In this document: positions 11,225-24,087 of the stretch, piece after piece
Layout: every line of letters starts with the position of its first letter
Numbering within the stretch: position 1 is the stretch's first letter
Origin: Sipunculus nudus
Taxonomy: Eukaryota > Annelida > Sipuncula > Golfingiida > Sipunculidae
NCBI GenBank assembly: GCA_026874595.1
Contig: CM049316.1
Location: 75,118,676 to 75,182,675 of the forward strand
DNA: 64,000 nt
Direction: 5' to 3'
Notes under the pieces: model-generated
What the model saw: the letters and a program-made list of their open reading frames with translations, nothing else
The model's database searches: none
What the model was told of the DNA's origin: nothing
Translations under genes and position numbers: made by a program

Positions 11225-12165
11225 GCGATAACATGATGGCCGTGTTAACATGTTAACTATAATAACCATGATCACTTGATTAAATGATAACCATAATACC
11301 TTAATAATATGATAACCATGATAACATAGTAAAAAGATAAACGTTAAAAAACAATAGCATGATACCGATGATGATATGATAACCGTTAGCACATGACAAC
11401 ATATTAGTCATGGTGACATGATAACCATAATAACATGAATACATGATAGTTATGTTCATATGAAAACCAGTAAAACTTGAGAACATGTAGCCATGGTGAC
11501 ATGATAAACATACAAACATGATAACGAGAAAGTTAGAATGTAATGATAACCGATAAAACGTGAAAACATGATATTCATGGTAACATGATAACCATTAAAA
11601 CATGATAACATGATAATCATGGTGACATGATAAACGTTGAAACATGATGACGAGAAAGTAAGGTGATATGATAACCATTAAAACATGATAACATGATAGT
11701 CATGGTGGCATGTAAACCATTAAGACATGATAACAAGAAAGTCATGGTGACATGATTACAATTAAACATGATAAGATAAAGTCATGGTGACATGATAACA
11801 ATTTAAACATGATAAGATGATAGTAATGGTGACATGATAACAATTTAAACATTAAAACATGATAGTCATGGTGAAATTATAACCATTACAACATGATAAC
11901 ATGATAGTCACAGTGACATGATAACATTGAAACATGATAACATGATAGTCATGGCGCCATGCTAACTTTAAAACAATAAGACCATGATAGTCATGGTGAC
12001 ATTTTAAACATCAAACATGGTGACATGATAGTCATGGTGACAAGATAAGCATGAAAACCTCAAACCAGGATTTCGTTATGACATGGTTAAAAATTAAAAC
12101 GTGATTTTATAATGTCCATTGTGACAAAATCATTAAAACATTAAAACATGATGGTCATGGTGTTA
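11225..12165. repeat. Minisatellite, ~41-bp unit (about 20 copies)
   Basis: The core gtcatggtgacatgataac recurs at 11405, 11572, 11613, 11742, 11783, 11823, 11866, 11907, 11948 and 11989, mostly 40-43 bp apart. Left copies are more decayed. The ORFs at 11063-11519 lie inside it and are not genes. Confidence 0.9.
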
Positions 12166-12340
12166 TAATTACCATTTATCCCTGGTGATAATCAGATAAA
12201 CTATTTCCAGGCAAACAAGTCTATAGCATTGTTCATGTGCCTCATAATTAGAACCGATCAAAGAAATAGATAAACCCGGAGCAAACAATGCGACATTACG
12301 AGTATGCTTACACAGGTGCATAAATATTAGATATATACAT

Positions 12341-12342
<2 letters not shown>

Positions 12343-12415
<73 letters not shown>
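12343..12415. repeat. (TA)n(GA)n compound microsatellite
   Basis: TA tract to about 12388 followed by about 14 GA units. The 169-codon ORF crossing it on the minus strand is a low-complexity artefact. Confidence 0.95.
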
Positions 12416-12418
<3 letters not shown>

Positions 12419-13909
12419 ATATAAAAAAAGAAAAACAACATTATTATGTGCAGCATAAAGATAAAGCTACGACAGTCATTATAACTTAAGGGTGTCACAT
12501 AGAAGACAGTGTAAGATAAATATGTGGACAATTTGGGAGTAAGAAACACATTATAAATAAGAAGAGTATGTACACTTTGATATATGTCCACACATGGGAC
12601 AATAGCAGAGAGATTGATGACAACTTGCACAAAGAAAAGGGTTAATTTTAAATTTAAATCTATTCCGGTATTAAACAAGTAAAAGTATATTAATATGCAT
12701 CATTCTGGAATATGGTATTTCATGCGCTTTTTCGTAGAAAAAGAACAACCGCCACAAATGAAATGTTATATATTCACATAAATACAGACATACACACATC
12801 ATTCGTTAGTATAACAAGGATAGCAAAACTGCAGGGAAATACATTTTATACACTGTCAGACATCACACAAAGGATAACGCTTACGGAATCAGTGTTAGTT
12901 AACTATTTACAATGCTGAACCTACACCCTTATACGTTGTAAGATATATATATGTATGTGTGTGTGTGTAGAAATGATCTAGAATGCAGTCTACTTCAGTG
13001 GACACACAGATCATTATATACAAGGCATGTGATAGATCTATAAATATCAATTCAAATCATGTACATGATACAAGAACATAAGAAATGTACATGATAAAAG
13101 AGATACACTATTAAATAACAATTTCCGTTCACTTTCATGAGAATAAATATTTCTTCAGCTGATCCACAGCAGAGAAATATACATATGAAACCCTATTAAT
13201 ATCCAGAGTTTTCCAAGGTGCCACAAGCATATTGTTTCTGCATGTTGGAGTAATACTGCCATATGTCCAACGTATGTCGCAAAATATCATAACATTATTT
13301 AGATATTATATGTTATATGTTTTGCCTCTTCTGTAAAAGCATTACGTACTACAATGGTTCACGCATAAATTTGCAATGGAATGCATTATATGTATTTTTT
13401 TCTTAACTTCCTATTTTAATATTAAATTGATAGATCTAATCGTAATAATATTATGCATTTTACCATGTTATATCTCCTCGACACGAAAGATTTTAGACAG
13501 ATACTTCTTCGATATTCCAAATGTACAAACACTGGCCCAGGGAGACAGTTAATTTGATATTTACTTTGTTGGCTAATTTTTACCTTTAATAAGTCAATAT
13601 TTTCTCAACATTTTATTTTCCAATATTTGATAGCATATTAGCATGATGCTGATTGAGAAAACTTAAAGTAACCACATAATATGCGAATAATAAGTAACAA
13701 AAATTTAAATTTGTGTGAAAGTCAAAGGTAAGATATATGTTGTCCGATTCTGTGTATTCTGTGTGATTCTATATGATTTCCAAAATATTTATGTGTTTCT
13801 TCGTTTGGTCATTAATTTAAGTAAACGTTTATATTACGATAATCTATGTTTACTTGCTCAGCAAATGAAATATGCATATATAGGTAGATTGCCATGTCCC
13901 ATTTGCAGT
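12416..13909. other. No gene seen
   Basis: AT-rich intergenic DNA, with a short (TG)n at 12955-12969. It lies downstream of the kelch-like locus on its strand. The AATAAA at 13910-13915 (minus) is that locus's likely poly(A) signal. Confidence 0.4.
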
Positions 13910-13969
13910 TTTATTCAAGGAAATATTCTTGACTGCAGCTTTTTCTTTAAGTAAGAGTTAGTTATTTTC

Positions 13970-16042
13970 CTACCAATAATCATCATATTCATCACTGTAA
14001 GCATAATAGGCATCGTCACTGTCTTCAATGTAATTCATAATCCTCATAGAAAGGATTCACATTCCAAAGCGCACAAAAAGTATTGAAATCTACTTTTGCT
14101 GATGTGGTTCCAGATGACTCCCCCATCGGCGGATGATGCAAGAGAAAGTCAGTGCCAGATTCAACTGATTTCTCTTTCAGTTGAGCTAAGAACACAGAAG
14201 GAACTATCTGGCAACTGATTTTATAATCTCTTGGTTTAGTTGGCGGAGGAGGTATGGTGTACAGTGTCCGGTCTTCCCGTTTGTATGCATACAGACAGTT
14301 GTAAAATAAGTCTTTCTGCTTCCCGTAAGGCGACAGTATTTCAGTGTCAAAGGTGCTCATGTAACATTGCCTACTCAGGTCACCAATATCAGGAAACATG
14401 GTCGGAAGAGGTTCTGAATCACGAATTTGTAGTTCATTAGAGGACGCAACATACTGAAGGTTTTTGTTGTTGGCAAAGAAAAGTATGAAGCCATCCAATG
14501 TTTTCAGGACTGACATTGTTGAACTATATTGAATGTCTCTGTACCTATTCGATGGAATTTGGATCACTGTTATAGAATATTTCCTTGGTTTGAAGATGTA
14601 CAATAAAGCACTTTTCTCTAAAGATCCTTTGGATTTTTTTAAAATCTCTATCAGAAAATAAACATCGCCGAGCTTGTCCTGCACCACAAACGTTTCCTTT
14701 TTCTTCTCTAAAGAAAAAAATGTTGTGCGCATGTTGCACCACGGATTCCGATTGGCCTGATTAAATAAGTAATTATATATACAATACCGTTTTCTGTGTT
14801 TGTTAAAACGGTACTCAAATTCTGCACAAAACAACTCCCCGTCGGCGCTAAAGAACTGGACGTCCTGTAAGCCTTCCGGAGAATCCACGTATACACATTT
14901 CCCGTCCTTAATGTCCACCAACACACCTCCGTTATATGACTTTCTAAACATATACAAATCCTCTCTTCCTATACCAAACAATATGTACCTATCTGAACAT
15001 ATCCGATCAATCTCTTCTGCATACAACCATTTGTTCGAGAAGGGACGATACATGACACATTCTCCTGATCTTCTACATATCAGTACCTCTTCATTTTTCT
15101 CTTCCTCACGGTGCAGATCTGAATTTATGTTTTCATCTGTCGATGCTTCTTTCTTCTGCGGGTTGACGTGGGTATTCTCTTTATTATGTATGGGTGTCTT
15201 GGCTCCCTGCATTTCATCTTTACTATCTCCGCCAGAGAACTTGTTTTCTTGGTCATAATCCCTTTGATCCACAGTGCTCTCCTGATTTTGTTTCCTTTCG
15301 ACCAAATCTAGGAAACGCCTGACTACACACTTACCAGTTACGTCTTTTTGTAGCTGGTTCTGTGATTTTAACTTGTTTATTACATTAAAATGTTCATCAG
15401 TGTCCCCCTCTAAAGCCCAGATATTTAGAAATGCTTCCCATTCATTGAAGGTACAGTGTTGCACCAATCCGTCCTCAAATAGTCGCACCCGAAAATATGG
15501 TGGAACACATAAAGCGTCTTTAGTGTTCTTGATAACGTCATAAAATCGACTCATTCCAACGTGTTTACTTTTTCTATATAAGTCCTTCAAAACATATTAC
15601 TCTGCCAATGCCCAGGCCCACAGTGATGACCTGAGTGTCAGATTTTGATTGAGGAAACTGACACATTCTTCTGTTAGTTCATCAAGGAGGAAACATTTTG
15701 ATGCGTTCAGTATTTCCGTCAGAAAGTCCTCACTAAGTTCAACGTTAACACCGTATATATAATCAATGAAGAATCGTAGAGGCACAGTGGAAGAAAATAA
15801 ACCTGACATGTCAAATTCTTGCTCCTCTTTGTCTTTGAAATCGCCACATAGGAGTCTGTCAAAGTAATCTGAAGCCCATGCCAATACACATCGATGGGCC
15901 GATACTGTTCCATTTCCTACTTTAAACGTGACGTCGCAGAACTTGCCAACCATTCGTTGTGCCTGTAGTGTTAAGGCTATGGATACCTTAGACTTCATTA
16001 TTGTTCGCTTTTCTCAATGGATAATCAATGGAATAGATGGAT
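13970..16042 (-). pseudogene. BTB-BACK kelch-like protein, best copy, with one in-frame stop and displaced tail
   Basis: The exon starts after an acceptor (tgtgtttcag) at 16042, with the ATG at 15998. Residues 1-120 are a BTB/POZ domain: FCDVTFKVGNGTVSAHRCVL, DYFDRLLCGDF, ELSEDFLTEILNA. A BACK region begins ECVSFLNQNL; the ORF hits TAA at 15597-15599 after WALAE, then stays open in the same frame to TGA at 14025 (521 codons from an internal ATG at 15590). The C-terminal part resembles a degenerate kelch propeller with a low-complexity acidic linker (about residues 240-300 of the joined frame). The relic at 48.1 kb has TTA (Leu) where this copy has TAA. Below the TGA, a second frame reads EDSDDAYYAYSDEYDDYW to TAG at 13970, and a matching tail is kept at 40.4 kb, implying a second frame change. 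AATAAA is at 13910-13915. BTB-BACK-kelch proteins are usually Cullin-3 adaptors. Stop readthrough, as in Drosophila kelch, is possible but less likely. Confidence 0.75.
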
Positions 16043-16316
16043 CTGAAACACACAACCCTAAATTGACCGGTTAATGTAAAGAAATTCATTACTATATTTA
16101 TACAATAATCTGATATAACAAGTTTTGCTCAGGCTCACTTTCAAATAGGCAATATTACATAGCTCTCTTTAGTGAAGTTTGTATTGTTAACACATGTGTA
16201 CGGAAAGGATTCGTACGTTTTAGATTTTTTATCCAGAATTAATACACCAGTTTCATGGATAAGACATAATATAACTGACACTCCTGATTCTCCTATGGAG
16301 ATATTCATTCCTTTCA
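16043..16316 (-). other. Upstream intron or flank of the kelch-like locus
   Basis: A 53-codon open stretch (16141-16300, minus) reads ISIGESGVSVILCLIHETGV and further, and looks mildly protein-like. It has no clear splice signals and I do not recognise it. Confidence 0.25.
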
Positions 16317-17409
16317 TCCCAGTGGTCACCTTGACTTATATTTGACGTCAAATATTGGTAGAGATTTGATCAAAATGTTAAACAATGTCATTTCAGACTT
16401 TATTTGATTGTATTTAATCTAGAAGTAGAATAAAGAAATAAGCACATCGAATCGATGTCAAGTTTTAGACAACAAATTGATGTCAAATTGACGTCAAACC
16501 TTCAATCAATATTTTTTTTAGGCAGGAGTGCCTGCATGCTGTTTATAGAAGAATCATGTTTATTTAGCCTGAGCTTCTCACAAGAAAGTGTAACCACATT
16601 TCCTTAATATATTTAATGATATATAGGGGGATGAAGTTGTGATCCAAATGAGGTGCAAGTCAGAAATTATTGTAAAAGGTCAAATACTGGTGTACCGCTA
16701 TAAATTGCATGCTGTTATATATACGTGATATATATCTATGCCTTCCTGATGTATACATAAATACTGCCATCACTCAAGAATATGGTTATTAAAAACTGTG
16801 CTATATTTCATAACTTGAAATTTATTCATGAACCATTAATTAATTGGTGGACTGTACAGCAACCTCACTTCATCTGTGAACACTGCAGCCTTTTCACATC
16901 AACTGTTAGTGTGTCACTTGTAAAATAATCCACTCAAGGCAGTCGCATACCCCCCCCCCTCCCCCACAACACCACCAGCACTGGGGTCGTCAATGCTTTT
17001 TGTGTCCTTGTGAGGCAAACATTCTGGCAGTACACGTCAGCAGTGCAGCCAAAACAGTCAAATAGTGAAGACTTTTTCAAGCATTGTGAGTATATTTTTA
17101 TTCTTAATTCCTTCCTGCTTTAACACTTGCATTGTTATACAAAAACAAATATTGGTACATAGTATTTAAAAAAATAATTATGCAGTGCTGCATAAAATCA
17201 GCCATTTCCTTGGTAAAAGGTAATCAAGCGGGGAGGTCTCATGGCAAGCAAGCCAGTCAGTTTCATTAATATCAGGATAATTGAATTGTAAAAGCCTCCT
17301 ACAGTATATACAACAAGACGGTTTGAAATGTATTTATAAGCATAATTAAACAAATCCATATAAGTCTGTAGTCCATATATGTGTGTGGTTGAAAACAGAA
17401 TATATCAGA

Positions 17410-17451
<42 letters not shown>

Positions 17452-20141
17452 TGAACCTGATGCATTCCTCAGATCATATTATATGGCCTATACAGACCAT
17501 GCTATCCCCTTTCTCTCTCCCTCACCTCATTTATAAACTTGACCCACTACATAGCTCAGGCTATCATTTTATGCCCTTATAAGCATATTCACTGAAGCCT
17601 TACTCTATCATTTCAAAGTGCACGTTCACCTCACCCCTTATTTTATCAAAATTAAATACTTTATAGTGGCATTAATGAAGCAAACGACAGCAAATGAACA
17701 TTATATTTATAATCATATATTTCTTAATAATATATAATGTATATATCAATTGATGTATATTATATAGTATTTTACCATAAAATGGTAAAACATTTTTTAT
17801 AAAATACTATTGTTGATGTTTATAATAAGATTAGTCAATTTGAAGTTCAGTTTAAAAGGTGGCAAAATTGACTATTAAAATTAAATGAAATAAATAAAAT
17901 ATTAGGGGAAAATGACAATACAATTTAAATAATTTTGATGTACTGAAAGTACTAAATGCATTACATATAGTGGCGGTCAATTTATACAGGCCGCCATTTT
18001 GACTGTTAAAATGTATCCTTTTAAGGGAGTGGTCTTATAATACAGCACTGAGCATGCGAGGTTTGGAATTACATCTGGATTTGACACAGGATATCGCTGA
18101 TTTTTGGTCTGGCTGGTAGAGCGAGAGTTATACAGATACCTTTATGACTAAATGTGTCAAACAATTTTAAGATACCATTTTTGAATATGTTTTAATAAGA
18201 GTTAGTAATTTTAGGTGATAAAAAAACCAATGTAAAAAGAAAAAGGTTTGGAAAAGTGTTTAAAAACTGTTTAAAATCAATTTATATACTTGAAGCACTA
18301 TATGCATGCATAAAAGTTACATTTAGTGATTACAGGGGTAAATAATAATCAATAAAATATGTTATTAACAAATTAATAATGTAACAAACCGTAATTTTTA
18401 CTGAGTATTTACAAAAACTGATAGAAAATACATAATAAACCATTCTGTGCTTTAGGATGTAATTCACTGATAATTATGCTCATTTAAGTGGTCATCTAGA
18501 GGTAAAATATATTTGATATATATTATAGCAGGCGATTTTATTAAAGTGCTTTACTCATTTACATAATTTGACATCCACATTCATAAAATTTTAAAAGTAA
18601 ATAAGTAAAAAAACATAAAAAGCTGTTTGTGTTATCAGTTAAGTTTGGAATATGAGTGGATATGTTGACCTGGTTGGGTTCTGAGCAGAAAACCAGTAAG
18701 CTGTTTGAGTTCCGAACAGAATATGTATACTGTGACATATATTGATACATACATACATGTGTCCAAATGAGAGCTTGCATAAGAAATAAAAACAGGTCTT
18801 GGGTCCCGACGCTAAGCTGAATTTTCCTTTTACATAAAATTACCAGATCCTACCATACTGAAAAGATGATTGTCTTTTTTTATATTGTTATAACTCCGGA
18901 TTTACTGTACATATTAGAAGACTTAAATCTTTGGAATTAAATCTTATGTTTTATATATTCAAATTTTCTTTAATGTATATTGAAATCATAAATTTGCACT
19001 TTCATATTAAAGGTCGGTTTATTCTGCCTAATATGGCATCATAGTTAATTTCCATTAATCTAATATTTTTTAGTAAATGAAGAGGAAATAAACAATAATA
19101 TTTTGGCTGTTTACTTAGCTTGCACACTCAACATTTAGGCAAAAGGTACAATATAGCAGTGAACAAATTAACCCATACAAAAATACATGGTGGGCAGTGC
19201 ATGGCTAGGTCATATGCAGCTCCCACCACTGATTTTACAGTAGGCACCTGAGTGGGCAATGCATATGAAATTTTGTTGTTCAGGACTCCCCATGTGCAGC
19301 TCAGAAGTTTATATATGTTTTCTCCGAGAGTGGGAGACATCATTTTTGCAATATACTTTGTGTTTAAATTACACATATAAACTGAATTTTTTTAAGATTA
19401 GACCATGAAAAATGCATAAGGAACTGTTCACATTTAACCAAACATTATGAGACTTAAAAAGTATTGTTAAAACATTAACATTTGCTCCACTTTCGCTTTT
19501 TCTACTGACTGAATAGAAAATAAAGATTTTAACCTGCTTCATTGGTGATATATTTTTAAGACAAGTTGTGTTAACATCTTTGAGCGTTAAAAACAAATTA
19601 TTTGTCTCTTCGTTGATATGATAATTAACATAACATATTAATAGAATGATGTTTCCTGCTATTACAAAATTCTCGGTACATACTCAAGTCTTTCCTGATT
19701 GTTAAAAACCCTCTATTCTTTTGAGATGGCAGCTGAAAATCTAAAGATCGTGTTTAATCAATTTTAATGGACATTGAAATCTAAATAAAACAGTTCCAAC
19801 ACTTGATATTCTTTTCTTTGGTTGATGTGTGTTAATATATAAAGACATAACATCTTCAGAGTGAAATTTTAACATAATTTGACATTCACATGACATTAAA
19901 TGGACCTTTAATTGACAGCAAATTTATATCAAAATCTTGATGTTAAAACTTTTGACGTCAATTTGATGTGCAAACTAAGCCTGTTCTTGACATTATTTTG
20001 ACATCAATGTATGGCATCAATCTGATGCCAAAATTTTGACGTTAATTTGACTTTAGAATTAAACCTGTTTCTCACATCTTTTGACATCAAGGTATGATGT
20101 TATTTTGATGTCTATCAACATCAATTGCCCACTGGGATTTT
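16317..20141. mobile_element. Non-autonomous DNA transposon candidate with CCCAGTGG termini
   Basis: The left end reads CCCAGTGGTCACC and the right end, reverse-complemented, CCCAGTGGGCAATTG. Each end is followed inward by a cluster of short GACGTCA / GACATCAA / TTGATGTC motifs in both orientations (about 16340-16500 and 19870-20130). This is terminal inversion with subterminal repeats. The 3.3 kb between holds no transposase-like frame, only AT-rich DNA with a poly-C run (16951-16966) and a TA tract. No convincing target-site duplication is seen, so the ends could instead belong to two separate insertions of one family. Confidence 0.45.
17417..17449. repeat. (TA)n microsatellite
   Basis: TA tract. 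Confidence 0.95.
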
Positions 20142-20279
20142 TAAGCCGAGTGCTATACAAACTTAACAACAATGACAGAGCACACTGAAGGTGTGACATA
20201 TATTTCACATTATTTGATTGACTTACAAATAATTTAACAAATAAGTCTACCATTACGATAAAGGGGCAACTGTTGGTAA

Positions 20280-20284
<5 letters not shown>

Positions 20285-20321
<37 letters not shown>
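20285..20321. repeat. (TA)n microsatellite
   Basis: TA tract. Confidence 0.95.
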
Positions 20322-20323
<2 letters not shown>

Positions 20324-23300
20324 AGACGTTGTTACGTCGACCAATCATATCTTAATCAACAATATAAAACTACTTTTAAAACAATAAGTAAAACAAACTG
20401 TAAATGTTTAAAAATCAAACTGGAACAATCATAGTACCCTTAGATAAGAGGCTAATAACTTAATTGAGAGGAAATACACATAAGCCTCGTGCAGTAGCGA
20501 CTACGGGCTTTATTCAATTTTATCTCCTGTATTAGAGCAACCAACCAAATATAGGCCTTATATTATTAGAAAGACGACTAATAAATCTTTGTCACTCCCT
20601 TCAAAGGATAACAGCGGAGGTAGATGGCAAAATTGGTCTTAATTGATATGTCGACGTCACGAAAATATTGGAGAATTTAAATACCCGAGTAATATTCTGC
20701 AAAATGTCTTTCTAGGAAACATGCTGTCCCTACCATTCCTTGTTCACATCGATAAACAATGCAAACAAATATACCGGGAGTGTCAACTAAATATCAAACT
20801 AATTGATAAAGCTTAAAGAAAATGCTACTTAATTTGAAATAAAATGATTATAATAAGATGTTGCAAATTCAGTGTGACCAGTACGTTATATCTTACCGAC
20901 TGTGCCGTGTTAAAATTTCCTGACCAGTCTGTGTCAGCCTAGGTTTGGAACTAGGGCGTGGTGCACAGCCTGTGTACCTTAGTTACCAATAAACAGTCTA
21001 GGTAGGCCTACTTACAACGATCAATAAACAAAACACCGTGAATTGTATACATGCGCCTCGGCCTCAAAACAGCTCATATTTTAAACGTGCGCGAGGAAAC
21101 ATACACCGTCACGATAGCAATGAACTTTTTTTTTGCTTTTTGACAATTCACCATCTTTTATAGTACGCAATTGGAAATATATGACCAGCTTCTTATATCG
21201 TCTAAAACCATAATGTGATAATTTTTCAGAAACACAGTATAACATGTATACCCTAAAAGAACCATTACATTTTTCAGCCATCCATTGACTGGTCAATTGG
21301 AGCTTTAAGTGTACCAAGACCTACTTTTAAATATTGATAATCTGCACATATTTCGGTTGTATATACAACAAAAAAATAATTCCATATGATGAAAGTAAGT
21401 TTTGTCCCATTGTACCACTATTACACCCTTAATTACAGTACCAATTATGCCCAAATTCGAGAACTCCCGAAACTGAAAATGCGTTCGGCAACATTCGGCA
21501 ATAATCGTGCTGTGACGTCACACTAGGCACACGTCTGGCGTCTTGGTAAACCTGTGTACATTTGAATCAGCTGTGCTTGGACCAGAAAAATCCGAAAAAC
21601 ATGGTTTTAAAGCGTGTTTTCACAAATTGTTCGAGATCTTAGATAGATGAATACATCATGCATTCATTCTCGCTTTCGGATTCCGTTACATGTGTACAGT
21701 GGGAGACAGTTGACAGGGTGATGCGATGTAATGTTACTTCAAAACATTAACCAGCATGCAACAAAACTGTCAAGAGGGCCACGGACGAATCTGCAAGATA
21801 ATCACTGTATATGTATCAGTGTCACTATTATATACAGCGTGAACTCTTAGACATATCAGTCAGATAGGCACCTAAATTAAAAAAAAGAATGCCCCTCTGA
21901 CAATTCATGTTTACAAGGAAAAGAGCAGGTGATATGCCCTCAGCTGCCTTAATTAGCGGTGGTCAAGCAGGAGCCAACTGACACTGTACTGGGTAAGTTC
22001 GCGATTGAGTAAAAAATCAGACTCTAAACTACACACTGATGATTAATATCAGGAAAATAGTAAAAAATATTATTTCTTAGTTTGTCATATTTTGTCTTAT
22101 TTGTCATACTTATGTATGTATCATTGTGTTCAACGGGTGAAGTTGGTGCGTCCTGCACGGGCCCGGTAAAAAACGGCCGAACGAAGTGAATGCATAATAT
22201 AATATGTCAAGTGTCAAGCGCTGGAATAAAACTATAATTGAAGAAATTATCAAATTATGCATACAGTTTTAACTTTATTGCAATTTATTTTTCGGTATAT
22301 GTTCATTAAGGATAACTCGAAATGTATTGGCGGGTAGCCTTGTCGCAATATTCTTACCACATAACGCACCAACTTTTTAAATATATTCCGTCAGGTGTCA
22401 GACACGTGGCCGCTTTCCCATGCACTGTGCACCATATATATTGGCACCCGTGACGCATAGTGATTCTTTAGGCCTAACTGCGACTAAAAAGGCCATGAAA
22501 TACTTTGTACTGACCATTGTGACAGAGCTGACGGCATGCGCTATACGTCTTGACGAAGGGTTGAGGGAATTTGTTTAATTAGAACAGTTTTACACGTATT
22601 AAAAATTAAGCCATTACTATATACCGTCCCCTGTTATACTGCATTGTTTTCTTATTATTTTATAGTTAAAGCTTTGTACTGAATATGATGGAAGGGTACA
22701 TTTTGTTTGCTTTATACTTAGATTATAATGATAGCGATACAGAGTAGTAAGTAGTGATTCAAAACCTGTAATGCAATCATTATAAGTATGTGGGAAATGT
22801 ATATTTTAATTACTAGTCCTTCTAAAGATAGGCCCATACCAAATTCGGATCTCCCGGATTCAATGCGCATTTGATTTTTTAATGTTAACTATTCAATCAT
22901 CCCCTGTGCAAGTTTCATCCACATAATTCATTGTCTAAGTTAGAAAAAATAACAAAAAATGTCTCTTTTATATTTCATCCACTGCATATGTTTATGAGTT
23001 TTCATATGTATTCAATGAATGAACATGGAATAATGGAGATGGTCTGACAGATTGAAACATTTAATTTCTCCTTGAGTCTAGAATGTAACCCCCCCCCCCA
23101 ACATACACACATATATCAATGACTTGTCCCTTGAAACTCTCTCTAATTAATTGAAAAGTTAAAGTTTTTCTGTCATATGATATGTTAATTGCCATATATG
23201 ATTCTGAATACAATATTTATGGTCATTGTAGAGATCACATATACTAGATTGAACCAGCAAGTTTAGTATCATTGTCCAGGGAGAGGACATGGTGAATTAC

Positions 23301-23589
23301 AAATGGGGTGATTAAATGCCTTCCAGAATGTTAATTTTTAAATGCATCAAGTGGCTTAAATTACTTTCTTTAGCAGAATTTATTACATTAGTTAACTCTT
23401 TCTGCTGTTTCATATGTTGTGTCATCAGAAAAGCATATACATTTAGTTAATTTTAAACACTAAACTTACTCTCTTGATATGTAAACTATATGAATATATA
23501 TGAATATGAACTGATTCGTTCTATACAAAAAAAAAACTTTCTGAAGGCTTCTATTTACCTATAAAAACTTTTTCATAACACAATTTCAG
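20322..23589. other. No gene seen; intronic or intergenic
   Basis: No exon could be defended. It contains a block at 20691-20735 that is repeated at 29757-29795, a palindromic tgacgtca at about 21514, and a poly-C run at 23090-23099. It could hold upstream exons or the promoter of the exon at 23590-23764. Confidence 0.35.
20691..20735 (+). repeat. Short block shared with 29757-29795
   Basis: attctgcaaaatgtctttct and the following ggaaacatgc match the later block with only a few changes. The second copy lies about 0.5 kb upstream of the HNMT-like promoter, so this may be a stray piece of that upstream region. Confidence 0.45.
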
Positions 23590-23764
23590 ATATGGTTCCA
23601 TTCTGCTGGACAGAATCTTCGCTGAACCAGAATGGAAAATACTTTTATTGATGACATGTGACATCAGCATACCTCCACCACTGGCTGCAAAGTCACAACA
23701 AGGTGACCAAAGGGAGGCTTCTAACATCATAAACCAGAAAAGATGCCATCATGGACATACCTGA
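23590..23764 (+). CDS. Unrecognised candidate terminal exon
   Basis: An acceptor (acacaatttcag) ends at 23589. The exon reads in one frame for 57 residues to TGA at 23762-23764: YGSILLDRIFAEPEWKILLL, then MTCDISIPPPLAAKSQQGDQ, then REASNIINQKRCHHGHT. Composition and charge pattern look like a genuine C-terminus. It enters with one base of a split codon. I do not recognise the family. No partner exon could be fixed upstream in the 3.2 kb searched. Confidence 0.45.
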
Positions 23765-24087
23765 AAACAGCGATAATCTATTTTTCCTCTGTCTTTGCCT
23801 GATGTCTGACTGACTGTACAAAGTGCTTTCAGGATCCGTCACTGCTACTCATTCAATTTGATACTTTTTGCATATGGTATATTAACATTATTTCTGTAAA
23901 TAACTTGTGATAGGAATCTTTTCCACATCTTTAATAACATTGGTCTTTGATGAACTTTTTAAAATTAGTTTAAAGGCAAAATTATTTTATGCACTCTTAA
24001 CTGTGTGCCTGCATTATATATAAAAAATAATACATCACACAAAACTGACAATCATTTCATTCAAACACAGCATGCATAAATATGGTT

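Noticed and set aside
12169-12678. 169-codon minus-strand ORF
   Set aside because: Its middle is the translation of (TA)n(GA)n and the rest has no motif, splice site or conservation.
14800-15258. 152-codon plus-strand ORF
   Set aside because: Antisense shadow of the kelch-like coding region, which has BTB and paralogue support.
18100-18130. tRNA-like box A (tggctggtagagcg) suggesting a SINE
   Set aside because: No matching box B or cloverleaf, and no 3' tail.
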